From positions 1 through 39,360 of the forward strand of contig CAZVWQ010000012.1 in NCBI GenBank assembly GCA_964631275.1: DNA of 39,360 nucleotides, given 5' to 3'. Shown here piece after piece: positions 16,778 through 25,191 of the stretch. The stretch's first letter is position 1; each line of letters opens with the position of its first letter. This DNA is from CAZVWQ01 sp964631275. Its GTDB lineage: Bacteria; Patescibacteriota; JACMRA01. The position numbers were made by a program, and so were the translations under genes. The notes under the pieces are model-generated. The model did not search any database. It was not told the DNA's origin and saw nothing but the letters and a program-made list of their open reading frames with translations.

Positions 16778-17241
16778 GCTTATAAAATATACCAGTTAGA
16801 GGATATTCTGGGTATCCTAAAATTACTTTAAAACAAACTTAATATTTAATGGCTTATCTAAGCTGTCTATGTTCTTGTAATTATACAGAATAGTCTATTT
16901 ATCCTTTTTTCAAAAAAACTGTTAATTCAACTAAAGTATAAATTTTTTACCTATTTCAAACGATAAACTAGCTATTTTAAAGATAATTTGAGTCAGTGTA
17001 TTTGTATTATTTAATAAGTTGATAAAGATTTGGGTATAAACCTATTTGAATTTTTTACTAATTTAAAAGTAAAAGTTTAAGAATCGCTTGTAGTTGGTTT
17101 TGAACAATAAAACCTTAAAGTCTTAGATTAAGAGCAATTTTAAATTATAATTTTTGAAACAACTAAAAGTTAAATATTTATTTAAAAAGACAAATAATCA
17201 AATAGTTTCTATATAAATACTAAAATGACAAAAAATCTTGC
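16778..17241. other. 464-bp spacer between convergent genes
   Basis: AT-rich, no gene seen. GACAAATAATCAAATAGTTTCT near 17190 recurs as GACAAGTAATCAAATAGTTTCT near 9960. A segment around 17083-17170 resembles, in reverse complement, sequence near 22730 (GCTCTTAAYCTAA). These look like further decayed dispersed repeats. Confidence 0.35.
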
Positions 17242-17898
17242 CTATAACTCTTTTACTATCTCAATAAAACTAATATTAAAACGATTATTATCAGTTTCTG
17301 TAAATTTTATATCAATTAGATAAGTTTTACCTTTTTTTCCTTTAAAAGAAACTAGATTCATCTCTGTAGTAGATCCAACAGAAAAGTTTTTAGATTCGGG
17401 AAAACTAGAATCGGTAATTTTTAAGGTGTACTTTGTAGAGCTTCCAGAAGAGCTACCTACATCAGCTACGGTAGCAATAATCTGGCCTTCACCTACTTTA
17501 CTGCTACTGCTAGAGCTAACAGAGGAGCTTGAACTCTTTGAGCTAGAGACGCTTGAACTAGAAGAGATAGAAGATACTGAACTTGCCGAATCAAGCTTTG
17601 AAGAAACTGATTCATCTGAGTTTGAAATATCAGAATTTAAAGAGTCTAAATCATTAGAATCATTAGAGCTAATAGAACCTTCAGTATCACCAATTGTCAG
17701 CATACTAGAAACTGAACTACTTACAGAAATAGCAGAAAAAGATGATCGAGAAGAAAAAGCTAAATCATTGCTAAGATTACTATCATCTGAACCCTCAGAA
17801 AAAGCCTGATTTAAAAGATAAACACCACCTAAAATTAGTAAGGCGGCTACAATAACTACAAAAATACTTGTCTGGTTATTATTTCTTTTTTGTTGCAT
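17242..17898 (-). CDS. membrane-anchored protein with Ser-rich stalk and small beta domain
   Basis: This 218-residue protein has an N-terminal membrane helix (about 12-32), a Ser/Asp-rich stalk of about 100 residues (35-136, with long SSS runs in the second half) and a C-terminal domain (137-218) of alternating beta strands ending FNISFIEIVKEL. I recognise no family for the domain; it resembles a small OB or Ig-like barrel by strand pattern only. The design (anchor, stalk, small head) repeats that of the DM13 protein at 5629. It is divergent from the UvrC-like gene with 56 bp between starts, so the two promoters must overlap. Confidence 0.6.
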   Translation of the reverse strand: MQQKRNNNQTSIFVVIVAALLILGGVYLLNQAFSEGSDDSNLSNDLAFSSRSSFSAISVSSSVSSMLTIGDTEGSISSNDSNDLDSLNSDISNSDESVSSKLDSASSVSSISSSSSVSSSKSSSSSVSSSSSSKVGEGQIIATVADVGSSSGSSTKYTLKITDSSFPESKNFSVGSTTEMNLVSFKGKKGKTYLIDIKFTETDNNRFNISFIEIVKEL

Positions 17899-17954
17899 AT
17901 TAAATTTGATTATAGTTATTTACAACAATACAATTATTATCTACTAAGTCAAGT

Positions 17955-18971
17955 GTGACTAATAAACTAAAATCAATCAAGATCAGTCAGACTCAAAAAG
18001 AAATCCTTGAAACTTTGAGTGGTCAAAAAATTCGCCTTAAAAATACCTTTGAGAATAATCAATCAGAAATAAACGATTTATTAGAATTAGCCAAACAAAA
18101 TTCATATATTTATTTACAAAGAAACAAATTAGGACAAAAATTAAGTCTTTTTGAAGAAAACAATTTATTTAGTATTTTAGTTAAATTACAAAAAACCCTG
18201 AAACTCAAGAACCTTCCTAGAAGAGTTGAGTGCTATGATATTTCACATCTTTCTGGAACTTTTGTTTATGGTTCTATGGTAACTTTTATTGATGGTCGGC
18301 CAGCAAAAAAATTTTATAAGCTCTTTAAGTGTAAAGATCAAAATAATGATTTCAAAAATCATTCCGAAGTTCTCAGAAGAAGGTTAAAAAGATACTATAA
18401 ATGGGAAGAAGACAATCTTCAAAAAAATCAACACTCAAAAAAAGAAGTTTCAAAATTTCAACAAAACAATAATCCTTGGCAGTTACCTGATCTAATTATC
18501 GTTGATGGAGGTAAGGGACAGCTTTCTAGTGATGCTAAAATTTTATCTGAATTTAACCTTTTAGATCAAATTGAACTTATTGCTTTAGCCAAGCGAGAGG
18601 AAGAAATTTTTGTTTTAAATAATAAAACAGACATGCTTGATAGTCCCAAAGGCCAACAAGGTGGGTTTTTATTATCTGGACAAGCAAAATTTTTAGTTCA
18701 AAGAATTAGAGATGAAGCCCATCGGTTTGCTATCATTAACCAAAGAAAAGCAAAACTAAAAACCGCTTCTAAATCGGAATTAGATGATATTCAAGGTATT
18801 GGAGACAAAACTAAACAAAAATTATTACAAACTTTTGGTTCTACCCAAAACCTAGTAGACACACTATATAAAAATCAAGAACTAGTATACGAATTAGTTG
18901 GTAAAAAATTGACCGAAAAACTCAAAAACCACTTTGGAGTAATAGTTTTACCAAGAAACAGTCTCAGATAA
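17955..18971 (+). CDS. uvrC: UvrC C-terminal half (RNase H-like nuclease plus HhH), N-terminal half absent
   Basis: The 338-residue protein matches only the C-terminal part of UvrC, normally about 600 residues. The RNase H-like nuclease domain has YDISH (94-98; D95), VDGGKGQL (183-190; D184) and RDEAHRFAI (252-260; H256), so the catalytic residues for the 5' incision are kept. The helix-hairpin-helix region follows (275-330, IQGIGDKTKQKLL). Missing are the GIY-YIG nuclease for the 3' incision, the Cys-rich region and the UVR motif that binds UvrB. The start is GTG at 17955; the frame upstream closes with TAG at 17913, and the window holds no N-terminal half. It may be a split gene or a truncated but functional nuclease. 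An intact reading frame argues against decay. Confidence 0.85.
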   Translation: MTNKLKSIKISQTQKEILETLSGQKIRLKNTFENNQSEINDLLELAKQNSYIYLQRNKLGQKLSLFEENNLFSILVKLQKTLKLKNLPRRVECYDISHLSGTFVYGSMVTFIDGRPAKKFYKLFKCKDQNNDFKNHSEVLRRRLKRYYKWEEDNLQKNQHSKKEVSKFQQNNNPWQLPDLIIVDGGKGQLSSDAKILSEFNLLDQIELIALAKREEEIFVLNNKTDMLDSPKGQQGGFLLSGQAKFLVQRIRDEAHRFAIINQRKAKLKTASKSELDDIQGIGDKTKQKLLQTFGSTQNLVDTLYKNQELVYELVGKKLTEKLKNHFGVIVLPRNSLR

Positions 18972-19249
18972 AATTTTGTAAATTTAACTTTTTATGATAA
19001 TCCTGCACTAAACTTTAAGAATTTATTAGGTATAAAGAACGTTTCTAAACAAATTTAGGGTGTTCAAAATGTATAAGCCGTATATAGCTTTACTATAACA
19101 GCTTAGTATATACTTACCACAAAGCAAATTTCAGTTTTTTTGAAATCTAATTTTGATCTTAGTTAGTTTAAAATAAACATCAAAAAGAATATTTAAAAAT
19201 TAAAAAACTGCTAAGTTAAATTGATCTCAGTATAAAAAATATTTTTAGC
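18972..19249. other. convergent spacer with an IS-derived scrap
   Basis: A 278-bp spacer. Around 19074-19125, GTATATAGCTTTACTA resembles the sequence at the start of the ISAs1-like relic (30426-30450); shorter traces of the same phrase occur near 24897 and 28265. No gene or clear terminator is seen. Confidence 0.3.
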
Positions 19250-20395
19250 TTACTCCTGACTTAAATAACTCAAGGTTGCTCCTCCACCCATAGAAGCAAA
19301 GTTAAATTTATTAATAATATCTTCAGGAATGGCTGAGTGAGTGTCACCACCACCAAGTACTTTAAAGCTGTCTTTTAGTTGGCTTACATACTTAGCTAAT
19401 TCTAAAGTTCCTTGATTATACGGTTCCTGTTCGTAGTAGCCTAGGGTACCGTTCCAGAAGATAGTTTTGGCTTTTTCTAATTCAGATTTAAAAAACTCTA
19501 TAGTTTTTGGCCCGATATCAAATACTTCTTTTTGACCAAATAATTCTCCATACTGAAAGTCAACTGGAATCTTTATTTTATCTTCATAAATAGCTAATAA
19601 TTCCTGAGCTTTATCATAAAAATCAGTCTCGATTTTGGATTCATAAAGTTCAGGATAGCTATTTACATCTTGGCCATTTATCTTAAGGCCTAGATCTTTT
19701 GATACTTTAACAAAAACAAAAGCTAGCATACCAGCTAACAAAACTTTATTTGCTGATTTTAACATTTTTTCAATCAAAGGTAGTTTGGTTTCTAGTTTTG
19801 CTCCAGCCATGATAACTACGAACGGTTCCTGAGGTTCTTTTTTTAGCTTATCTAGCATCATAATCTCATGTTGATAACTAGCTCCATAAAAACTAGGTAA
19901 ACAGTTTTTGATTTCTGTATTTGTAGCTTCTTTTCGATGGCTGACAGCAAAACTTTCATCAACAAAAAACTCTGCCAAAAGAGCATAGTCTTTAGCTAGT
20001 TTCTCTCTGATTTCTACATCTTTAGATTTTTCATTTATCTCAAATCTAGTGTTTTCTAACAAAAAAACTTTGTTTTTTGAATTCCTAATCTGCTGGCCAG
20101 CTAATTGAAATGATTGATATTGGTTAATATATTGGATTTGATCTGGAATATCAAATTTATGAAATTCTTTTTGAATAACTGAAATTAAATTTTGGGTACT
20201 TTTTTGTTTATCTTCAGACCCTTCTGGCCTACCCCAGTGAGTTGCAATTACAACTTTATTAGAATTATGTAGTAGATTCTTGATAGTTGGCAAAGAGTCC
20301 TTGATTCTAGAAGTATCTTCTGGATTAGAGATATCATAGCAGACTCTAACTAGAACAATTGCGTTAAAGATTTCAGAAAAAGTAGCTAAAGACAT
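19250..20395 (-). CDS. pgk: phosphoglycerate kinase, divergent substrate pocket
   Basis: The 381-residue protein is a full-length PGK, which transfers phosphate from 1,3-bisphosphoglycerate to ADP in glycolysis. It keeps THWGRPEG (52-59, for SHLGRPxG), LENTRF, FVDESFAVSHR, the MAGAKLETKLPLI loop with its lysines, FWNGTLGYYE and the glycine loop GGGDTHSA. The N-terminal substrate motif is changed: canonical RVDFNVP reads RVCYDIS, so the Asp and Asn that contact 3-phosphoglycerate are Cys19 and Asp21. The basic-patch residues (R30, H53, R56 and the later arginines) remain. It is probably active but with altered binding. It is monocistronic and minus-strand; the promoter should lie in the 592-bp spacer upstream. 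Confidence 0.9.
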   Translation of the reverse strand: MSLATFSEIFNAIVLVRVCYDISNPEDTSRIKDSLPTIKNLLHNSNKVVIATHWGRPEGSEDKQKSTQNLISVIQKEFHKFDIPDQIQYINQYQSFQLAGQQIRNSKNKVFLLENTRFEINEKSKDVEIREKLAKDYALLAEFFVDESFAVSHRKEATNTEIKNCLPSFYGASYQHEIMMLDKLKKEPQEPFVVIMAGAKLETKLPLIEKMLKSANKVLLAGMLAFVFVKVSKDLGLKINGQDVNSYPELYESKIETDFYDKAQELLAIYEDKIKIPVDFQYGELFGQKEVFDIGPKTIEFFKSELEKAKTIFWNGTLGYYEQEPYNQGTLELAKYVSQLKDSFKVLGGGDTHSAIPEDIINKFNFASMGGGATLSYLSQE

Positions 20396-20578
20396 AATTA
20401 GATTTAATAAGAAAATTTATTGTTATCAGTCGTTTGATTTTTTTGAATTTATTTTTAGATATAAAACAGAACGCTGTCTATGATTTAGTGACTAAACTTG
20501 CATGATAATAAAAACAATTGATTTACCTTTTTTTGATAAATTTTTTTTGATAAATAAATATAAGAAAACCAATTCAAA

Positions 20579-20706
20579 TATGCTTGGATCTATTTACTAT
20601 TATCCTAAATAACTCTCCACAAGGAAACAAATTCAACAAATCTTTTTATTAAAAAGCTAAAATATAAAGCTAAATTCTTAATAGGCAAAATTAATTTTTT
20701 ACGGAA
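20579..20706 (+). mobile_element. MITE-like family B, diverged copy
   Basis: It starts with ATGCTTGGATCTATTTACTA and TTATCCTAAA and ends with AAAGCTAAATTCTTAATAGG. These match both ends of the full copy at 9255-9370 in the same order and orientation. The middle is diverged. Confidence 0.45.
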
Positions 20707-20919
20707 GCTTTGAATCTTTAAAAACCTTTGTTTAACTAGTTTAAGATTTCATGAATTTTAAGTTTTAAGGCAAGTTTATTAATGATCTTTGTTAAGCCTA
20801 AAATAGCAAAAAGATTCAAAAAATTTTATAGATTTATTTACTTTAAAAGTCAAACAAATGCTAGGCTTAGTAGTTTTTTAGAATAACTAATAAAATACTT
20901 TAATTTAAAACAAATCAAA

Positions 20920-20949
20920 TTGACAAAGGCTGGATTTTATTTTTATGTT
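20920..20949 (+). promoter_or_regulatory. sigma70-type promoter for the hydrolase-like gene
   Basis: TTGACA at 20920-20925, an 18-bp spacer, and TATGTT at 20944-20949. The short leader is almost filled by the 19-nt motif TATTAAACTTTGTTAAACA (20966-20984), 3 nt before the ATG at 20988. Confidence 0.5.
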
Positions 20950-20987
20950 ATATTTTAGTTAACCTTATTAAACTTTGTTAAACAGTA

Positions 20988-21911
20988 ATGTTTCTCTTTA
21001 TTCATGATATTGGCGATGTAAATAGCCTGTGGATACCTCAAATTAGGTCATTATTAGAATTAAACAGTAGTTATAGTGATCGTTGGATTAGGGATAGTTT
21101 TTGCCTATCAATACCAGGTCATGGAACTAAAGATGTTGAATTTGATTTAGCTGATTTGCAAAAAAAAGTTTCGGATTTTCATAGTGATAAACTAAAAATC
21201 CAAGAAGAGTTAGCTGGTCAATTAATCTTTTCTAAAAATAAATCAGTCTTATCAGCTCTAAAAAGTAATAGATTAACTATAATTGGCAAAGGACTAGGTG
21301 GAATAGTAGCTATTAACTACGCCTCCAAAAATTACCCTAATATTGGAGCGCTGGTTTTGATGAATTGTGGTGCTGAATTTAATAGCATCGACCTATCAGC
21401 AAAACAAATCAAAAGTAATATTGTTAGTAGACGTAAAGGTCCAGAAATCGAAAAGAAAATTGCCAAAACTAATAATATCCATAAAAAAACCTTATATTCA
21501 ATTATTTTAGAATATCCAAAAAGAAAAGGCTATATATCTGGAATCAAAATTCTTAAAGAATATAACTTTAGAAATTATTTTGAGTACCTTGCAATTACAG
21601 AGCAGTCTAACTTGGCCAAGCTTAACTATCTTTGCATTTTTGGTAAAAAAGATAATAATAGCTCTTCTCTAAGCTCTATTAAAAATCTAAAAAACATAAT
21701 TATCTCTAAAGGTAAAGAGGCTCAATCAACTCTCAACGAAATTAAAGCAAAGCAAACCAGAGTAGTAATTGCTGGAGGTGATGGTATTACTAGAGTAACT
21801 GAAGGTAACTTTGAGATTGTCAGTCGTAAGGATTGTGGAGATAATCCAATGAACGAAAACTACAAAGTTATAGCTAGTGATATTGCTAAATTTCTAGAAC
21901 TTATATTTTGA
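20988..21911 (+). CDS. alpha/beta-hydrolase fold protein lacking catalytic Ser and His (pseudoenzyme candidate)
   Basis: This 307-residue protein shows the alpha/beta-hydrolase order: oxyanion-type strand loop FIHDIGD (4-10), SIPGHGTKD (41-49), the nucleophile elbow, and a C-terminal strand-loop-helix. The elbow reads GKGLGG (100-105), so the usual GxSxG serine is Gly102. In the C-terminal loop, where GHNPxxENP supplies the catalytic His, the protein has CGDNPMNENY (His replaced by Asp285). LCIFGKKDN, where the acid is usual, is present. Losing two of three catalytic residues in an otherwise conserved frame suggests a non-catalytic role, such as binding, or a changed mechanism. No partner is apparent: spacers of 592 and 1129 bp surround it. 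Confidence 0.65.
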   Translation: MFLFIHDIGDVNSLWIPQIRSLLELNSSYSDRWIRDSFCLSIPGHGTKDVEFDLADLQKKVSDFHSDKLKIQEELAGQLIFSKNKSVLSALKSNRLTIIGKGLGGIVAINYASKNYPNIGALVLMNCGAEFNSIDLSAKQIKSNIVSRRKGPEIEKKIAKTNNIHKKTLYSIILEYPKRKGYISGIKILKEYNFRNYFEYLAITEQSNLAKLNYLCIFGKKDNNSSSLSSIKNLKNIIISKGKEAQSTLNEIKAKQTRVVIAGGDGITRVTEGNFEIVSRKDCGDNPMNENYKVIASDIAKFLELIF

Positions 21912-21991
21912 CAAAATATTAAGGTTAGTTTTTTCTTATGCTTAAGAATTATTCTTAAATTTAAATTTAGTCTAAAGTTAAAACTTGAGAA

Positions 21992-22887
21992 TAGTCCTGT
22001 CTTATAATCACAAAAAATAGTCAATTTATTTTTATTTTGTAAGAAAAAGTAACAAATTTATAAAACACAGTTTTTTATTTATATTTAAAGTAAAAAGTAA
22101 AGATTTCTAGCTATTTTAAAGCAAAATCTGTTAGTACTCAACTTACTCTCTTTTGCTTTTAGAAACGCTATTAGTTTGTAGTACTAAACATACTTTAACA
22201 AACAATTTTTTGTAAAAAGAATGTTTTTCTGAAGGTAAAATAAAAGTAGTTAGTATACTCAATTCAGTTTCAAAATTTACATTTTTAAATCTAAAAAGCT
22301 ACAAAATACCTTTAAAGTCGAATTAAGCTTAGCTTTGGTGTTAAATTTGGTTACGAAATAGGTATAAATTAAAACTTTTTTATCTCAAATGTTTGTTTTG
22401 TGTGTTTAAATAAAATACGAAGGTTTAGATTTTTAAAAAAGCTGAAACTTGTTTGTGTTGAGCTTTGTGTTAAGCATATAACAAAATAAAGTACTTTTTT
22501 TGAATTTTATAGCTAATTCATAATAACCTAAGTGTTTTTTCTAACAACCCAAATTAAATAGTAACCTTACTTATATAGCTAATCCATATACAGTTTAAAA
22601 CAGTTTAAATATTTTACTTTTTCAAATTTACTTTAAGTTAAGAGCTGGTAAGAGTTTTTTAGGTTTATACAGAACCTATTTAATACTTATCTCTTAAAAT
22701 AAAGATTTTTAGATTTTATTGTAATTTAGAATTGCTCTTAACCTAATATTTTAGACTTTTTTGATTCAAAATCAAATATAAACAATTTCATATTTTTTAC
22801 TTTTAAATTGGTAAAAAATTCAAATGGGTTCTATAGAATTGTTATATCAAAAAAATTACTATTTTAAAAGGTTTTAAGACAAGACTA
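21992..22887. repeat. inverted terminal repeats enclosing 0.9 kb of non-coding DNA
   Basis: The outer 18 nt at each end agree at about 15 positions in inverted orientation. The sequence belongs to the same AGTCYTGTCY motif as the IS5-side end (25135-25152) and family A. It is probably the shell of a decayed IS. Confidence 0.45.
22261..22370 (+). repeat. dispersed repeat family C, copy 2
   Basis: It shares TTTCAAAATTTA, ATTTTTAAATCT and ATTAAG-TTAGCT blocks with 36597-36710, and GTGTTAAAT with 6486-6575, colinear and in the same orientation. Confidence 0.5.
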
Positions 22888-23040
22888 GCGACAATATAAC
22901 TTTTTTTAATAGTCTTTTTACAATTATAAGATAAACAGATATTTTTTTGGAACAAAGCTTAATAACAAATTTAAATTAAACAATTAGCTTTTCTTTATAA
23001 TCTTAATCATTTAATAACATTTTTTAGGAAAAATTTAAAT

Positions 23041-24810
23041 ATGCTCACTATAACCAAAGTCTCCGGCCCTCTAGTAACTGCAAGGATTGAGGCTGGATCG
23101 AAAGAAACTCCAAAGATTTTAGAAACAGTTTTTGTAGGAAATAAAAAACTCCTAGGAGAAATAATTAATATTGATGAAGATATTGCCAAGATCCAGGTCT
23201 ACGAAGATACTGGAGGAATGCAAGTTGGAGAAAAAGTAGAGCTCAAAGGAGAATTATTAAGTGTAGAGCTTGGACCTGGTATAATGAGTAACATCTTTGA
23301 TGGGATCCAAAGACCATTAGAAAGATTAGATGAAGTTAGCCCTATATTTATTCAGAGTGGAATACATTTACCTAGTTTAGATAGAAAAAAGAAATGGGAG
23401 TTTATACCTACGGTTCAAGTTGGCGAAGAAATGCAAGAAGGCAAAAAAATTGGCTATGTTCAAGAAACTAGCCTTGTTAAACATTGGATTTTATGCCCAA
23501 AGCTTAACTCTGAAGGCTCAGCTCAAATCCGATCTATAGATTCTGGCGAGTTTACTGTACTTGATACAATAGCTACTGTTAGTCTGAATAATGGAGACAC
23601 ACAGAACTTAACTATGATGCAAAAATGGCCAGTTAAGATCTCTAGAGCCTACAAAGAAAAGATTTCACCCAGAAAATTGTTCAAAACCGGGCAAAGAGTT
23701 ATTGACACTATGTTTCCAGTAATTTTGGGTGCTAGAGTTTCTACTCCTGGACCTTTTGGAGCTGGTAAAACTTTTACTCAACAGCAATTAGCTAAGTGGA
23801 GTAATGCTCAAATAGTAGTTTATGTTGGTTGTGGAGAAAGAGGTAACGAAATGACTGAAATGGTAAAATTATTTCCTACACTCAAAGATCCTAAATCTGG
23901 CAAGCCTTTAATGGATAGAACTACCTTGATTGCTAATACTTCTAATATGCCTATTGCGGCTCGTGAAGCTAGTATTTATACGGGAGTAACTATAGCTGAG
24001 TATTTTAGAGATATGGGCTACGATGTTGTCTTAATGGCTGATTCTACATCTAGATGGGCGGAAGCTCTTAGAGAAATTTCTCAAAGATTAGGGGAGATGC
24101 CTTCTGAAGAAGGATATCCAGCTTACTTATCTAGTAGAATTTCGGCTTTTTATGAACGTGCTGGGGTAGTTAAAACTCTATCTGACGAAGAAGGCTCGGT
24201 TACAATTTTGGGTACAGTTTCACCGCCTGGAGGTGATTTTTCTGAGCCTATTACTCAAAATTCACTTAAAAACTCACAAGTATTTTTAGCTTTGGATGCT
24301 GGTTTAGCAGCTCAACGTCACTATCCAGCAATTAACTGGAATCAAAGCTATTCGCTTTATGAAGAAGTATTTAACGATTTAGTTGAAGAAGAAATAGAAA
24401 ATGGAAAACAATTTGTGCTAGATCGTAAGCAAGCTAAGTTTATTTTAGCCAAAGAAGCTGAGCTTTCAGAATTAGTAAAAATTGTAGGCATGGATGGTTT
24501 AGATAACGCTGATAGATTATTGCTAGAAATTGGTAAATCTCTCAGAGAAGATTTTTTACAGCAGAATGGTTTTGATGAAATTGACACATACTGCTCTTTC
24601 GAAAAAAATATGGCTATGCTTAGAGGTATAGTTTCTGCCTATGAAGAAATAGAAAAAGCCTTAGATAGAAATCTTGATGATGAAAATTTTGTAGCTGATT
24701 TTTTTGACGCTGAAGTAAAGAAAACTTTAGCCAATCTAAAATATCAAAAAGAAGTTGATGAAGTAGTTTCAGAAGCTAATAAGATAATAGAAAAAGCCAA
24801 AAAAGCTTAG
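23041..24810 (+). CDS. atpA: V/A-type ATP synthase catalytic subunit A
   Basis: This 589-residue protein is a full-length V-type subunit A (usual length about 580-600). It has the N-terminal beta barrel (1-70), the non-homologous bulge region (about 110-190) found only in A subunits, the P-loop GPFGAGKTFTQQ, VGCGERGNEMTE, the Walker B strand DVVLMADSTSRWAEALREIS, and SPPGGDFSEP. All catalytic motifs are intact. It hydrolyses or makes ATP in the V1/A1 hexamer together with subunit B. The usual operon neighbours (I, K, E, C, F, B, D) are absent: 1.1 kb of empty sequence lies before it and IS debris after. An AGGA 11 nt upstream is one of the few Shine-Dalgarno-like sequences here. Confidence 0.95.
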   Translation: MLTITKVSGPLVTARIEAGSKETPKILETVFVGNKKLLGEIINIDEDIAKIQVYEDTGGMQVGEKVELKGELLSVELGPGIMSNIFDGIQRPLERLDEVSPIFIQSGIHLPSLDRKKKWEFIPTVQVGEEMQEGKKIGYVQETSLVKHWILCPKLNSEGSAQIRSIDSGEFTVLDTIATVSLNNGDTQNLTMMQKWPVKISRAYKEKISPRKLFKTGQRVIDTMFPVILGARVSTPGPFGAGKTFTQQQLAKWSNAQIVVYVGCGERGNEMTEMVKLFPTLKDPKSGKPLMDRTTLIANTSNMPIAAREASIYTGVTIAEYFRDMGYDVVLMADSTSRWAEALREISQRLGEMPSEEGYPAYLSSRISAFYERAGVVKTLSDEEGSVTILGTVSPPGGDFSEPITQNSLKNSQVFLALDAGLAAQRHYPAINWNQSYSLYEEVFNDLVEEEIENGKQFVLDRKQAKFILAKEAELSELVKIVGMDGLDNADRLLLEIGKSLREDFLQQNGFDEIDTYCSFEKNMAMLRGIVSAYEEIEKALDRNLDDENFVADFFDAEVKKTLANLKYQKEVDEVVSEANKIIEKAKKA

Positions 24811-24965
24811 AAGTTTGTAAATACATCGGTTTTCGTATTAACTTACATAAACTTTTACATAAAATTGGTCTTGTCCTAAAATATAACCAATCCACCATAT
24901 AGCTTTACAAGATAAAAATATATCTACTTATCTATACCAATTGATTAACAGGTGAGGGGGTATAC

Positions 24966-24998
24966 CATCCGTTTACTACTAGCCTAAATTTAGCTCTT
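24966..24998 (+). repeat. half copy of family B
   Basis: CATCCGTTTACTACTAGCCT followed by AAATTTAGCTCTT matches the left third of the full copy at 9262-9294 with few changes. The rest of the element is absent. Confidence 0.5.
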
Positions 24999-25134
24999 AA
25001 TACCCAAAATATCGAAACCCATAAACTAGCTTAAATGGAGAAGGATAGAATTGCAGAGGAATATCTCCAAAAGTAATGTTTATTTGACTTAGGGAGTGAA
25101 AATTCCATAGATTGCCTCTACTTAATTTGTCTAT

Positions 25135-25152
25135 TAGTCCTGTCCCAATACC
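25135..25152 (-). repeat. probable terminal repeat of the IS5-like relic
   Basis: TAGTCCTGTCCCAATACC lies 40 bp beyond the 3' end of the broken transposase, where an IS terminus is expected. It resembles the right end of the family A MITE at 37290-37309 and the inverted sequence at 28353-28370. Confidence 0.45.
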
Positions 25153-25191
25153 TTTTTTAAGTAACTAATATTTCTTTGGGTTTTATATGGA

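Larger units (their letters stand above)
20396..20987. other. 592-bp divergent spacer with family B copy
   Basis: This spacer holds a diverged family B element (20579-20706) and the promoter of the 20988 gene. A 34-codon Lys-rich frame at 20782-20886 is noted but not called. The rest is AT-rich. Confidence 0.4.
21912..23040. other. 1.1-kb gene-free spacer bounded by inverted repeats
   Basis: TAGTCCTGTCTTATAATC (21992-22009) is matched in reverse complement by 22870-22887 (TAGTCTTGTCTTAAAACC), bracketing about 900 bp. Inside are a family C copy (22261-22370) and sequence resembling 6280-6340 and 17083-17170. No frame over 60 codons exists. TATAAT at 22996-23001 is the likely -10 for the V-ATPase gene. 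Confidence 0.5.
24811..25191. other. 380-bp spacer with repeat scraps and IS ends
   Basis: This spacer contains TTGGTCTTGTCCTAAAATAT (24865) and TAGTCCTGTCCCAATACC (25135-25152), both of the IS/MITE end type, and a half copy of family B (24966-24998, CATCCGTTTACTACTAGCC then TTTAGCTCTT). No gene. Confidence 0.45.

Noticed and set aside
17426..17809. 127-codon plus-strand Glu/Leu/Ser-rich frame
   Set aside because: Mirror of the Ser-rich stalk of the minus-strand gene at 17242-17898; low complexity explains its openness.
20782..20886. 34-codon Lys/Phe-rich plus-strand frame
   Set aside because: Low-complexity composition expected by chance in AT-rich DNA; no promoter or homology evidence.
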